From assembly GCF_007570825.1 (NCBI RefSeq), contig NZ_SUNB01000001.1, positions 1,116,001 to 1,180,000 of the forward strand: DNA of 64,000 bases, written 5' to 3'. The position numbers and the translations under genes were made by a program. Under the pieces are notes generated by a model. That model was given only the letters and a program-made list of their open reading frames with translations, did not search any database and was not told the origin of the DNA. The stretch comes from Pleionea sediminis. GTDB lineage: Bacteria; Pseudomonadota; Gammaproteobacteria; Enterobacterales; Kangiellaceae. Positions 36,001 to 45,242 of the stretch are shown piece by piece; the stretch's first letter is position 1; each line of letters starts with the position of its first letter.

Positions 36001-39000
36001 CAGATAACAAGTCATCCCCCATATTACCTAACAGATGATCATCTCCATCGTTTCCATAAACTCGGTCATCTCCTGCTAAAGCATTAATAGTAACGGAGTC
36101 AGATGTTAGTTGTACTATCTTGTTATCATCATTGTTAATGGTATGCTCAACTTTTTGAATGATCGTATCAACATCCCACTCAACACCATTTGAAAAAACA
36201 ATTTTATCGATTGAATTTCGCGGTTTATTTCCATCAAAAAAGTGTTGAACAATGACTTGGTCACCAATAAAACCATAATCAATAACTAGAGATTCAAAGT
36301 CTTCTTGTCCTCGTGTCAACTTGATATTTTCAGAAGATATACCCTCGTTGAACTTGATTATGTCATGATAGGTAAACTGTGAGAAATCCCACTCTTTCGC
36401 TGTGACAGTATCGACACCATCATTTAGAGAAAAAATAAAGGTGTCATTTCCAAAGTTGCCGTAAAGTCTATCGTCACCTTTTCCTCCGATAATAATATCA
36501 TTACCAGCTTTACCGTTAACAATGTCATTACCGGCTAATGCGTTTATCTTATCGACTTTATCTGTACCCATAATGACATCGTCACCATTAGTACCCAGGT
36601 ACCCTAGTTCTTCACTTACAGAAACCGAAAAAGTTTGAGATGTTGAGAATCCAGATGTATCGGTCACAATTACAACAACATCAAAAGAGTCTATGTCGCC
36701 AAAATCAGGACGACCAGTTAATACTCCAGTTTCAGAGTTAAACTGCAACCAAGTGGGTAGAGTTTGTCCTTTTGGAGCACTAACTTGATACGAAAGCTTG
36801 TCACCATCGGGATCCGAAAAAAGGCCATTAGACAAATCGATCTCCAATTGCTCACCCATCGCAATAGTTTGATCTTCGATCATCGCAATAGATTTAGGAG
36901 CTCGGTTTCCTTGAATTAAACTTTCAATATCAGAAGAAGACAAAACTGTTCCATCAGTGAAAACGAAAGATTCAATTTTATCGTCAGATGTGTTTGACCA
37001 ATTTGCAATTAATATTGAATCGCTGCCAGTATCATTCAGCTCAATCAAAAGTCCAGAAGGCTTTTCAGATACCTTCAACAAGCTTGGTTTTATACCCTCT
37101 CCGAATATAATACGATCATTCCCGGAAGAATCTCTAATAACATCTTGTCCGTCACCTATATTAAAATAATAGGTGTCGTTACCAGCTCCTCCAGAAATTC
37201 GATCGTTACCAGCTCCAGCAATAATTTCATCATCACCACCTGACGCTTCAACAATGTCATTACCACCACCGGTACTTACAAAGTCACTATTTATTGAGCC
37301 TGTTACAGAGTCAGAGTATTCTGAACCTTCAAAATTAGAAGAGTCGTAATCGACGTCAGTTAAATCGACACGTCCGTTAGGTAAATGAATTGAATTCAAA
37401 TATCTTGAGGCATCAGCATTAAACCAATTAATAAAACGAATTTGCTGATATGTCTTACCATTTTCAGTCACTGTCTCCATAGTATATAAGTAGCGGCCGA
37501 CATCTAATCCCGCTGTATTGATCCAATCGGCATTTTCACCAGTGTATCGAACTATTAATGAATTGTTCTCTCTCGAATAAGATAAGTCATTTATACTCGC
37601 ATTCATCCATGTCGATGTACTTGTCGTTGGCTTGGGTTCTAAGTCGTTCAGCAGTCGAGCCATACTCATAGATTGACCATTAATAAATTCTAAATTACCT
37701 ATTTTTCCTATATTAGAATTCTTGAGTAGTATGCGGTCGCCTGCGCCGTAATTGATTTCTATCCCAGTATCCATTTGCATTACAGATAAAGTAGCAGCGC
37801 TAACTCCTGCACCAAACCGGATAGTATTTGTTCCAGACTCATCAACAATATAGCTAGTGCCATCGCCGATATTTGCAATGTAAATATCATTCCCAGCACC
37901 ACCATCTAATCGGTCAATCCCTGAGTTTCCGGCTAGAATATCGTTTCCAGCACCGCCATCGAGTTTGTCGTCTCCGGAGCCACCTGACAGACGGTCTTCA
38001 CCTTCGCTTCCCCAAAGTTCATCTTTACCAAGGCCACCGATTAAAATATCTTTTCCTTCTCCACCGACAAGCTTGTCATCGCCCGAACCGCCATCGAGAT
38101 AATCATTTCCCTTTTCACCAAATAGAACATCATTATCAGCATTACCTAATAAGCGATCATCTCCTTCACCGCCCTGCAGTTCATCATCTCCTTCATTTCC
38201 TTCTAAATAATCATTACCTTTATCACCGCCAATAATATCTTTTCCAGCTCCGCCGTAGAGTCTATCATCTTCGCCATTACCACGAATTTTATCGTCGCCA
38301 GCGCCACCCTTAATGATATCTTTTCCATGAAGCTCTTCAGGCATATCCTCATGGTCACCGATCAACTCATCATTGTCTGCTCCACCATCAATGGTATCGT
38401 CACCACCGTAACCAATAACTTTGTCATCTCCAGCACCAGCATAAACAATATCATCACCATTAAATTGCTCTTCCACTTCAATGGTTGTCTCTTTGGCTTC
38501 GGCATCATAATTTCCATCAGCTAAAATCTGATCTTTTCCATCGCCACCGTAAATAACATCATTGCCCGCTCCGCCAACAATATAATCGTCGCCATCTCCA
38601 CCGTTTATGGTATCGTCACCAGCATGCTCTTTTGCATTTTCAATATAAGGGATTAAATTCCAGTTGCCGTTGCCAGGCTCACGATTTTGTATTAAAACCT
38701 TATCATCATCAGACCAATCCATAACGTAGCGAACCGACCACATTCCATCGGCTAAAATAACATCATCGCCAGCCCCTCCTTCTAAGCGATCATTATGCGC
38801 CCCCCCAATTAAACGATCTTCTCCTTCACCACCATTCAGATAATCATCGCCGCGACTTGCTCGTAAATCATCATCGCCAATACCACCGATTAGTGTATCT
38901 CTATCATGACGATATGCAGCTATCGCATTAAATTCTTCTCGTGTTGTGTAGGGTATTTCATCATCCTGGACGCCTTCATTTCGCCATATCATGTCTTTGA

Positions 39001-41377
39001 TAAAGTGATCGCCATCTTTCAGCATATCCGCGCCGTCACCACCATCTAAGTAGTCAGATCCAGCATCCCCCACGAGGTTGTCGTCACCAGATCTTCCCGC
39101 TAGGTAATCATTACCAGAACCGCCCCATATTTTGTCGTCGACATTACCGCCTATTAATCTGTCATCACCGAGATGACCAACTATCCGACTACGGTATTCA
39201 GTATCATTAGTAACTAACTGACTTCCTCTGTCACTCTCATTATCAGAAATCGAATATGCAAGATACTGCATTTCTGGCTCAGCACGGCTCATATACTCAT
39301 CAATCGATTCGCTTCTTTCATAGCGATTCCAATAATCAGTCAGAGTTATAGAAGAAGTTGTGTTGTCTTCTTGTTCATCCACTTCGTCTGAGTCGATGGG
39401 TAGGTTGATACCTAAATTTCCATTCTTAAAACCACGAACCGTAACAGACGAAGCAACTTTACCTTCAACCTCGAACTCAATCGTTAGATCTTTCTCGATA
39501 AGAGAGTAAACAACGCCATTATCTTTATCGTAAAAAATAGCTGAGCTCTTACTCTTTTTCTTAGCTCCTGTACCATCAATCACATGACCTTCAAACTTTA
39601 TTTCGCCATCTATATCACCAGTAGATACTGCATAAATATTCTCAATAGTGTCATTTCCTGAAAAACGGTCGAATTCATATGTATCAAAATCTTGTCCACC
39701 CCATAAAATGTCACTATCCTTTCCACCAACCAGAGTGTCATCGCCTTTACCCCCGATTAAAGTATCAACACCTTCTAGGCCTTTTAATTCATCATTTCCA
39801 GAACCGCCATCGAGAAGATCGTTTTTTGCTCCTCCATTTAACTTATCATCACCCAGAAAACCAAATAACTCACTTTCTAAGCCTTCTGATACCAGTGTAT
39901 TATTTTCACTGTTACCAAACTTAAATTCTTTATCAAAACTCAAAGTAAAACCGGTTCTATTAGTTACTTCAATATCATTCACTGTTTGATAAGAAGCATT
40001 TGCAAGGTCTGGAACTTTAGATAGTAACCTAGTTGTATAACGATCATTTTCGAATGAATCTAATTTAGCACGATGCATCTGCAAAAGAGCACTAATAGTA
40101 TCAGTTTTATACGCCTCTAGATCAATTTGGTTATAGGACGCTAAATTTTTTTCAATAGTAAATGGAGCAGCATTATTTATAGCAAATATAACTGCCTTCT
40201 TCCGCACATCACTTCCGTTATCATAATAATCCAGTAACTCACTATACGTTTTTCCACTTAAAATTCCTATCTTCGATCTTATCGGATTTGCTTTTAATTT
40301 TTCAGAAATTTCATAAATACCTGTCCAATGATCTGAATAAGTATTGTCATAGAGAGCTTTTCCTAAATGTGATATCAATAGCTTATAAGAATAATTCTCT
40401 AGGTGGAATGTACTATCAAGTAATTTTGAATAATCACTAAGAGTGAATCTTTCATCAATTTTTGAAAACAACCAAGCTATAGCCAAAGAGTCAGACAAGC
40501 CAACAGATGAATGATCTGTACCAGGAACTCCATACTCTATATTTACAGGAATACGTGTACCAAGTTGCTCAAACCAAAAGTCGCTTGTGACTACTTCTAA
40601 TCCGTCTTCAGCAAAAACATTATAAGAGTTACCAAAATTATTATAACTACTTTGCCCCCCTATATCTTTATAAAACTTGTCTTCATTAGACTCTTCTCTC
40701 CAAAAGTTAATTTTAACTTTCTCGAGCAGTCCTGCTGTACCAGCACTATTATAGCTATAGTAATCATTTACCAATTCAGGAAAAAGTCTACCGTAAGCCG
40801 CGGCAAGATTTCCTCCTAAGCTGTGACCGGTAGAGTTCATTTTACTTTGAAATATTTCAGATAAACCTAATCCATCATACCGTAACTCAGTCGTGATTTC
40901 TTCACCCATCCTTACCGGTCCAAATCCAAACTCAGATGTAAAATTACGTGACGTGTATTCATACGGTTGATTTAGAGGTGTCTTAAGTTTATTAATTAAG
41001 TTCTTTAACTCTAAAACTTGATTCTTAGGAATTCCGCTCCTAACTATTCCATCAATATCTGCATCAAGAATGTCCTTCATCCCTGCTGTACCCCTTGCAG
41101 AGAAAATATAGGGCGTAGTTGAGGCTCGATTAAAATCGCTCTCTTTAAGTTTAAAAATAGTTGCTGAAAAATCTGATAGTTCTGTGTCAGGCTGATGATA
41201 AGCAACACTGAAATTTTTAACAAAGAATTTTATTTTTTGACTATTTGTATTCCAGTCACCATTGTTGCTCAGGCTTTTCTCAACAATTTCATCAGAAAGA
41301 TATTTTCCCTCTTCGAACTCAACATAAGAGGCAACACTCAACATTGAATGAATAAATTTTGATTCTATACTACTCAT
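33083..41377 (-). CDS. Giant RTX protein with lipase-like N-terminus, type 1 secreted
   Basis: 2764 residues. The N-terminal 450 residues contain G-H-S-L-G-G with Ser186, the lipase-3 nucleophile elbow, in an otherwise unfamiliar domain. Then come several blocks of Ca-binding nonapeptides (G-G-x-G-x-D-x-hydrophobic-x), beginning near 500, 730 and 960 and recurring to the end. They are interrupted by HCBP-related strands. A cadherin-like domain (near 1490-1590, D-P-D-G-D and D-T-S-G-F-S), a Big-type domain (about 2180-2270) and an Asp/Ser/Gly linker lie between. The last 480 residues are two near-identical modules ending D-Y-I-Q-P-S-G-G. It lacks a cleavable signal, as type 1 substrates do. 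The upstream ABC transporter and adaptor genes are surely its exporter. A secreted Ca-stabilised lipase, adhesin or toxin is likely. Confidence 0.9.
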   Translation of the reverse strand: MSSIESKFIHSMLSVASYVEFEEGKYLSDEIVEKSLSNNGDWNTNSQKIKFFVKNFSVAYHQPDTELSDFSATIFKLKESDFNRASTTPYIFSARGTAGMKDILDADIDGIVRSGIPKNQVLELKNLINKLKTPLNQPYEYTSRNFTSEFGFGPVRMGEEITTELRYDGLGLSEIFQSKMNSTGHSLGGNLAAAYGRLFPELVNDYYSYNSAGTAGLLEKVKINFWREESNEDKFYKDIGGQSSYNNFGNSYNVFAEDGLEVVTSDFWFEQLGTRIPVNIEYGVPGTDHSSVGLSDSLAIAWLFSKIDERFTLSDYSKLLDSTFHLENYSYKLLISHLGKALYDNTYSDHWTGIYEISEKLKANPIRSKIGILSGKTYSELLDYYDNGSDVRKKAVIFAINNAAPFTIEKNLASYNQIDLEAYKTDTISALLQMHRAKLDSFENDRYTTRLLSKVPDLANASYQTVNDIEVTNRTGFTLSFDKEFKFGNSENNTLVSEGLESELFGFLGDDKLNGGAKNDLLDGGSGNDELKGLEGVDTLIGGKGDDTLVGGKDSDILWGGQDFDTYEFDRFSGNDTIENIYAVSTGDIDGEIKFEGHVIDGTGAKKKSKSSAIFYDKDNGVVYSLIEKDLTIEFEVEGKVASSVTVRGFKNGNLGINLPIDSDEVDEQEDNTTSSITLTDYWNRYERSESIDEYMSRAEPEMQYLAYSISDNESDRGSQLVTNDTEYRSRIVGHLGDDRLIGGNVDDKIWGGSGNDYLAGRSGDDNLVGDAGSDYLDGGDGADMLKDGDHFIKDMIWRNEGVQDDEIPYTTREEFNAIAAYRHDRDTLIGGIGDDDLRASRGDDYLNGGEGEDRLIGGAHNDRLEGGAGDDVILADGMWSVRYVMDWSDDDKVLIQNREPGNGNWNLIPYIENAKEHAGDDTINGGDGDDYIVGGAGNDVIYGGDGKDQILADGNYDAEAKETTIEVEEQFNGDDIVYAGAGDDKVIGYGGDDTIDGGADNDELIGDHEDMPEELHGKDIIKGGAGDDKIRGNGEDDRLYGGAGKDIIGGDKGNDYLEGNEGDDELQGGEGDDRLLGNADNDVLFGEKGNDYLDGGSGDDKLVGGEGKDILIGGLGKDELWGSEGEDRLSGGSGDDKLDGGAGNDILAGNSGIDRLDGGAGNDIYIANIGDGTSYIVDESGTNTIRFGAGVSAATLSVMQMDTGIEINYGAGDRILLKNSNIGKIGNLEFINGQSMSMARLLNDLEPKPTTSTSTWMNASINDLSYSRENNSLIVRYTGENADWINTAGLDVGRYLYTMETVTENGKTYQQIRFINWFNADASRYLNSIHLPNGRVDLTDVDYDSSNFEGSEYSDSVTGSINSDFVSTGGGNDIVEASGGDDEIIAGAGNDRISGGAGNDTYYFNIGDGQDVIRDSSGNDRIIFGEGIKPSLLKVSEKPSGLLIELNDTGSDSILIANWSNTSDDKIESFVFTDGTVLSSSDIESLIQGNRAPKSIAMIEDQTIAMGEQLEIDLSNGLFSDPDGDKLSYQVSAPKGQTLPTWLQFNSETGVLTGRPDFGDIDSFDVVVIVTDTSGFSTSQTFSVSVSEELGYLGTNGDDVIMGTDKVDKINALAGNDIVNGKAGNDIIIGGKGDDRLYGNFGNDTFIFSLNDGVDTVTAKEWDFSQFTYHDIIKFNEGISSENIKLTRGQEDFESLVIDYGFIGDQVIVQHFFDGNKPRNSIDKIVFSNGVEWDVDTIIQKVEHTINNDDNKIVQLTSDSVTINALAGDDRVYGNDGDDHLLGNMGDDLLSGSLGSDLLEGGPGEDRLFAGLGNDTLIGGEGNDRIEPNGGNNLIQFSKGHGMDLIKYRLEEGQDVIYFDETIDPADIEYYRYGDHMVISTGDENYVIVEYMFGRYVQSKDIRENISLKIGENQPVALKEIEITGGWFDLKKQQPVDTRIFSVFNYEHGYMGDSNISEFENRVKTPDGNSVVYGSDQNDSISTGYGDDLVRAGAGDDRIDGKGGVNRLYPGEGNDRISASGTTYLYLEENAGNDSVSRASRGLDNLFINLPKGIPLDSLKYSLGDNSDDIMVSNFNRDLNIEYGNSGETITLDNMLKIEDDNVSIKYEVSVQNEIGAIFNEQLIDGFLSQHNFAPKANDDTGYSVASGKVLELAVSDILSNDFDMNSDELSIGSDLSSENGSVELDAVNAVIRFTPNSGFVGQAVINYFVTDGELRSEESASIAIEVTVPQTEADNDSDEETTVTDGTGSDSGDSGNVDSGNTGSGDVSNGDSNQGDDSSTGDDANQGTGTQDPSSYTHHIVGSDVAEQLYRSNDSDYIEGLGGNDQLFGLGGDDYLDGGEGDDYLDGGQGSDILIGGEGNDQLGGDAGDDILIGGSGDDMYVFKPGTGHDIIRNGIGEDGTDWLICSGDITEDRLIFVRDGDNLIIQVQGSEDQITVEDWFLGDAYRIDYIQPSGGTGIPASEIENRLTESDDSTEEEDTPVEDNTSEDSDSETTEDTNETTWSIPDSSEFTNYVEGTENPEQLYRSHSDDFLDGLGGDDQLFGLGGDDFLHAGAGNDYLDGGAGNDTQFGGAGDDQLGGDVGNDLLVGGAGDDRYVFRPGAGQDIIDNSVGEDGTDWLLFTGDITSDRLNFSRSGNDMVITISNSDDKVTVKNWYLGNEYRIDYIQPSGGSGISASRIETMVSSSKLGSIEMNHSIDTLAMNVELISEPELDQTEMALSSIDETIINIIHERALVSSKQGDELSMQKNDNVSNDLDWFSVL
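33326..34490 (-). repeat. Tandem duplicated C-terminal RTX module
   Basis: Two coding modules of about 520 bases (33970-34490 and 33326-33845) share the order E-Q-L-Y-R-S, then L-G-G-x-D-Q-L-F-G-L-G-G-D-D, Ca repeats, E-D-G-T-D-W-L, and W-(F/Y)-L-G-(D/N)-x-Y-R-I-D-Y-I-Q-P-S-G-G. A Glu/Asp/Thr linker separates them. It is an internal gene duplication. Confidence 0.8.
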
Positions 41378-41387
41378 TAGAATTTCC

Positions 41388-42086
41388 TTACTTAAATGTA
41401 TCTTTAATCAACTCTCTCTGATGGCTTACCACTCTACTTTTTGAGTTGATTGCATTGCAGCTTTTAAAACCAAAAGACAAAATAGATTCCAAAGAATCAC
41501 TTCCTTTATTAACAGGATAAAAAAGTGAATAACCAGAAAGTTTTTTGCCTTCTTTTAAATCAAAAATATAAACTTCTTCTTCAACAAAACCAAAAAACTG
41601 CGTACTTCTAGACACTAAAGCATATCCAGTATTAGATATAATTTTATTAAACCATGACCGAGAATATGACTCTTTACTAAGCCCATTTATCTTAAACTCC
41701 ATTCCACCACTCTTATATTTATCAATAGAAAAATCGTGAGAAGGCGATGTTATAAGAAAATCTATTTTATAGTTTTCTACATATCTTTTTGCAACATCTG
41801 AATCGAAATATGTATCATTATCGAATGGAAATAATCCATTTACGAATATTGAGCTAGGTCTTTCAAGCCTAGTATCAGGATGAAAGTAGAAAACTTCTGA
41901 GCACTTATTGTCATGATATATTTTCTTAGGAATGTAGATATAAAGAGGAAAAATAGCGACAACCAAGGTAACCCCCCCTCTTTTTAATGCATACCTTTTA
42001 CTCTTCTCGTCAAAGCAAGCAGATGATATCCCCCAAGCCATTAAGACAATTACAAAATATATAAATAAAACCATCAAACCAATCAT
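41388..42086 (-). CDS. Small membrane protein between exporter and RTX gene, candidate accessory or immunity protein
   Basis: 232 residues. Two hydrophobic helices (about 3-20 and 36-52) are followed by an extracytoplasmic domain with two or three cysteines and F-F-G-F-V-E-E-E-V-Y-I-F-D-L-K. GGGGGAAG before the ATG is a strong ribosome site. It sits 19 bases after the adaptor gene and 10 before the RTX gene, so it belongs to the same transcript. No family recognised. Position suggests it aids folding or export of the RTX protein, or protects the producer from its lipase-like domain. Neither can be read from the sequence. Confidence 0.55.
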   Translation of the reverse strand: MIGLMVLFIYFVIVLMAWGISSACFDEKSKRYALKRGGVTLVVAIFPLYIYIPKKIYHDNKCSEVFYFHPDTRLERPSSIFVNGLFPFDNDTYFDSDVAKRYVENYKIDFLITSPSHDFSIDKYKSGGMEFKINGLSKESYSRSWFNKIISNTGYALVSRSTQFFGFVEEEVYIFDLKEGKKLSGYSLFYPVNKGSDSLESILSFGFKSCNAINSKSRVVSHQRELIKDTFK

Positions 42087-42105
42087 ATCTTCCCCCTTGC
42101 CTTTA

Positions 42106-42690
42106 TTATATTTCCCGACTACTTTCTTTAATTGTTTTCTTGATCGGTGATAAAATAAAATCTATTACTCTTCGTTCACCGACTTTAACTTCTGAAATCA
42201 ATGTCATACCGGACATCAAACTTGCTGGTTTTCCATCGATTTCAATATTGTTTTCAATGTTATCTACCTGGCTTTTAAAAATAAAAGTGCCAGTTTTCTT
42301 ACTCGCTTCATCTAATTGAAGCTCGCCTAGTTTTCCGTCTAACATGCCATACTTTGAAAACCGGTACGCATCGACTTTTAAAGCAACTGGCATATTTCTC
42401 TCCAGTAATCCAATGTCTTTATTTTCAAACTGAACCGTAGCTTGCAAGCTTTGGTTACCTTTGTTATCAGTAACAACCTCTAATACACCGCGACCGGTCA
42501 CGACAATATCAACTTTACTTAAGCACGCCCAAGCGATAGCGGAGAGGAATAGTATAATAATACTCCATGTAATCCACTGTGCGACTTTATTAGGTGGTGT
42601 TTCAGTTACTTCAAGAACAGCGGGTAAAAACTCATAAAGTTCCGTTTCTTTGATACCGCCAGTGCTATCTGCAATTGCTATTTTCTTCAT
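42106..42690 (-). CDS. Miniature HlyD-family adaptor lacking the helical hairpin domain
   Basis: Only 194 residues, against about 400-480 for HlyD relatives. A cytoplasmic N-terminus and one transmembrane helix (about 38-60) lead to D-I-V-V-T-G-R-G-V-L-E-V, as in HlyD. The chain then jumps directly to the C-terminal adaptor region, N-K-D-I-G-L-L, V-A-L-K-V-D-A-Y, K-Y-G-M-L-D-G and G-E-R-R-V-I-D-F-I-L-S-P. The long coiled-coil hairpin and most of the lipoyl half, which reach TolC in known systems, are missing. It overlaps the ABC gene as ATGA (42687-42690). It is intact and in frame, so this is a compact variant and not obvious debris. Confidence 0.8.
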   Translation of the reverse strand: MKKIAIADSTGGIKETELYEFLPAVLEVTETPPNKVAQWITWSIIILFLSAIAWACLSKVDIVVTGRGVLEVVTDNKGNQSLQATVQFENKDIGLLERNMPVALKVDAYRFSKYGMLDGKLGELQLDEASKKTGTFIFKSQVDNIENNIEIDGKPASLMSGMTLISEVKVGERRVIDFILSPIKKTIKESSREI

Positions 42691-44810
42691 GATGATTGAT
42701 ATCCATTCAGTTTCGCGTAATAGCCATTTTTCTCAATAAGATCGTCATGATTACCTTGCTCAATCAACTTTCCTTGCTCGAGCACATAAATTGTGTCTGC
42801 ATTTCGAATAGTTGATAAACGGTGAGCAATCATAATAACGGTTCGGCCTTGACAGATGTCCTTTAGATTTTCCTGAATAATTCTTTCTGATTCATAATCG
42901 AGAGCACTCGTTGCCTCGTCAAAAATTAGAATATCTGGGTTAGTTAACAACGCTCGTGCAATAGCAAGACGTTGCCTTTGTCCCCCAGATAAATTTCTTC
43001 CATGTTCACCAACCATGGCATCATAGCCATTGGCCATTCCAACAATAAACTCGTGCGCACCAGCCATTTTGGCAGCTTGAATGATTCGCTCCATAGAAGC
43101 CGTAGGATCACCAAACGCAATGTTTTCTTTAACCGTTTTGTTGAATAAAAAGTTCTCTTGAAGAACAACTCCAATTTTACGTCGCAAGTATGCTGGATCA
43201 ATTAACGAAAGGTCTGTTCCATCAATGGTAACCTTTCCTTTTTCAGGTAAATAAAGTTTTTGAATCAATTTCGTCAATGTGCTTTTGCCAGAACCCGAGC
43301 GTCCCACGACACCAACTACCGATCCTGACTTAATTTTTATACTGACATCTTCTAAGACACGTGGCATATCTGCCGCATATTTAAAGCTAATGTTTTTAAA
43401 GTCTATATCGCCCTTTAAATTAATTCCGGCAGATTGACTGGAATTTAGAGTAGGCTCCGTAGGTGTATTTAGAATATCACCAAGTCGTTCTACTGAAACA
43501 CGAGCTTGTTGAAAATCTTGCCAAACTTGAACCAATCGTAAGATCGGACCAGAAACACGACCTGCAAACATATTAAACGCAATGAGCTGGCCCATGCTAA
43601 TCTCTTGCTCGATAACTAAACGAGCACCTATCCAAAGAATTAATACGGTTGTTAACTTATTAATAAAGCCCGCGATTTGATTTGCGATATTACTTAAATT
43701 TGCAGTTTTAAAATTTGAGGTAACGTAATGGGCTAACTGTTCTTCCCATCGGCGTTTTACTTTTGGCTCTAAAGCAAGAGCCTTTATAGTTTCAATTCCA
43801 TGTACACTTTCGGTTAGAAATGCTTGATTTGCAGCACCGTATTTAAATTGGTCATCTAGCCGGCGCTTTAAAATAGGCGTAATAACTACAGAGAGAATTA
43901 TATACAATGGCATCAACAGAGCTACCACTGCAAAAAGTGTTGTGCTGTAGTAATACATAATGGCAAAGAATACAACACTAAATAGAATATCGATGACCAA
44001 TGTCAGTGAAGTTCCCGTAATGAAATTACGAATGCTATCGAGCTCTTTCACACGCGCAACAATATTACCGACTTGCCGAGACTCAAAAAAGCTAATCGGT
44101 AATTTGACCAGATGACTAAATAATTTAGAACCCAGCTCAACATCAACGCGATTTGTGGTGTGTGAAAAGACATAGGTTCTTAGGCCAGTCAGTACAACTT
44201 CAAACAACGACACAATTAACAGACCAATGCATAATACGTCGAGTGTCGTTAAACTTTGATGCACTAATACTTTATCAATAACAACCTGAAAGAAAAGCGG
44301 TGAAACTAACGCCAACAATTGAATAACGAAAGAGGCAACTAATACTTGGATAAGCAGTTTTTTGTATTTTAGTAAAGAGGGAATGAACCAAGAAATGTCG
44401 AATGACTTCTTTAAACTGTCCAAAGACAGCTTGCGTTTAAAAAATACGGAGAAACCAGAATAGCTCTCTGAAAAGTCAGCTTTGCTCATTGATTCGGTTG
44501 ATGAAGCACCGCATTTCTGAAAAATAACATCGGTTTCGGTGATTCGAACAAGTACAATGTATTCGCCGGAATCTAATATCGAAACACAGGGCAATAAGGT
44601 ATTTTCTAGCTTTTCAACATCCACTCGCTTTTTAGCGGCTTTTAATCCGGCCTCTTTCGCAAGCTTTAAAAAAGCCAACTCATCAAGTGATTCAAGCTCA
44701 AATCCATGATCCAACGCTAGAGATTCAATAGAAGCATTTATGTCTAGATATTTAAAAATAACCGCTAAACTGTATGCGGGCGACAACCCGTTATCGACTC
44801 TTGCATCCAC
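42687..44810 (-). CDS. Type 1 secretion ABC transporter, HlyB-like
   Basis: 707 residues. The first 120 form a C39-peptidase-like domain without the catalytic Cys, as in HlyB, which binds the unfolded RTX substrate and does not cut it. Six transmembrane helices follow (about 155-430). The ATPase domain has Walker A G-R-S-G-S-G-K-S-T (about 505), the signature L-S-G-G-Q-R-Q-R (about 607), Walker B I-L-I-F-D-E-A and the H-loop I-A-H-R-L. The start is GTG (44808-44810) with AGGA close by. It powers export of the RTX protein downstream, with the overlapping adaptor. No outer-membrane TolC gene is in the window. Confidence 0.95.
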   Translation of the reverse strand: MDARVDNGLSPAYSLAVIFKYLDINASIESLALDHGFELESLDELAFLKLAKEAGLKAAKKRVDVEKLENTLLPCVSILDSGEYIVLVRITETDVIFQKCGASSTESMSKADFSESYSGFSVFFKRKLSLDSLKKSFDISWFIPSLLKYKKLLIQVLVASFVIQLLALVSPLFFQVVIDKVLVHQSLTTLDVLCIGLLIVSLFEVVLTGLRTYVFSHTTNRVDVELGSKLFSHLVKLPISFFESRQVGNIVARVKELDSIRNFITGTSLTLVIDILFSVVFFAIMYYYSTTLFAVVALLMPLYIILSVVITPILKRRLDDQFKYGAANQAFLTESVHGIETIKALALEPKVKRRWEEQLAHYVTSNFKTANLSNIANQIAGFINKLTTVLILWIGARLVIEQEISMGQLIAFNMFAGRVSGPILRLVQVWQDFQQARVSVERLGDILNTPTEPTLNSSQSAGINLKGDIDFKNISFKYAADMPRVLEDVSIKIKSGSVVGVVGRSGSGKSTLTKLIQKLYLPEKGKVTIDGTDLSLIDPAYLRRKIGVVLQENFLFNKTVKENIAFGDPTASMERIIQAAKMAGAHEFIVGMANGYDAMVGEHGRNLSGGQRQRLAIARALLTNPDILIFDEATSALDYESERIIQENLKDICQGRTVIMIAHRLSTIRNADTIYVLEQGKLIEQGNHDDLIEKNGYYAKLNGYQSS

Positions 44811-45017
44811 GCTTCCTGTCTCCTTGAATAACTTTGAGGCGCGGATACTACAGATCTCATTATCGCTTTTCGAGGTAAATATTTAACAAGTAGGACTTAT
44901 GTACGAGATTCAGGTAAGAATTGTGAACAATCCTTAAAGTCGGTGTAGCTTTTACAATCAGTAATGACTAATTCTCTAGTAAATTGGTCAAATGAACCGA
45001 AACCGCAAGCTCAGTCT

Positions 45018-45242
45018 TTAAAGAACCTTGGTCACTCGATCGAATGGCACTCTGACACCACGTTGCTTGACATCACGATAAATTCGCACCGCTTGCATCG
45101 TTTTATCTTTCGAATCAAAAGGGCCAAAGGGATCACCATTTGCGTCTTCGAAATACCATCCATTTTTCACTCGAAATACTCGGCTCGAGCGGTAAAAAAG
45201 GCTGTATTTATTATCTTTATGCTTCGAATCAACCAGTTCCAT
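45018..45242 (-). CDS. Small 74-residue protein, DUF6316-like
   Basis: Soluble, with R-S-S-R-V-F-R-V-K-N-G-W-Y-F-E and G-D-P-F-G-P-F-D-S-K. The pattern is reminiscent of DUF6316, a short family of unknown function in marine gammaproteobacteria. The name is from memory and uncertain. It lies about 200 bases upstream of the ABC transporter on the same strand, probably with its own promoter. Confidence 0.55.
   Translation of the reverse strand: MELVDSKHKDNKYSLFYRSSRVFRVKNGWYFEDANGDPFGPFDSKDKTMQAVRIYRDVKQRGVRVPFDRVTKVL

Noticed and set aside
33340-39960. Many open frames on the + strand across the RTX gene
   Set aside because: They mirror the Gly/Asp repeat codons on the - strand and have no ribosome sites or known motifs.
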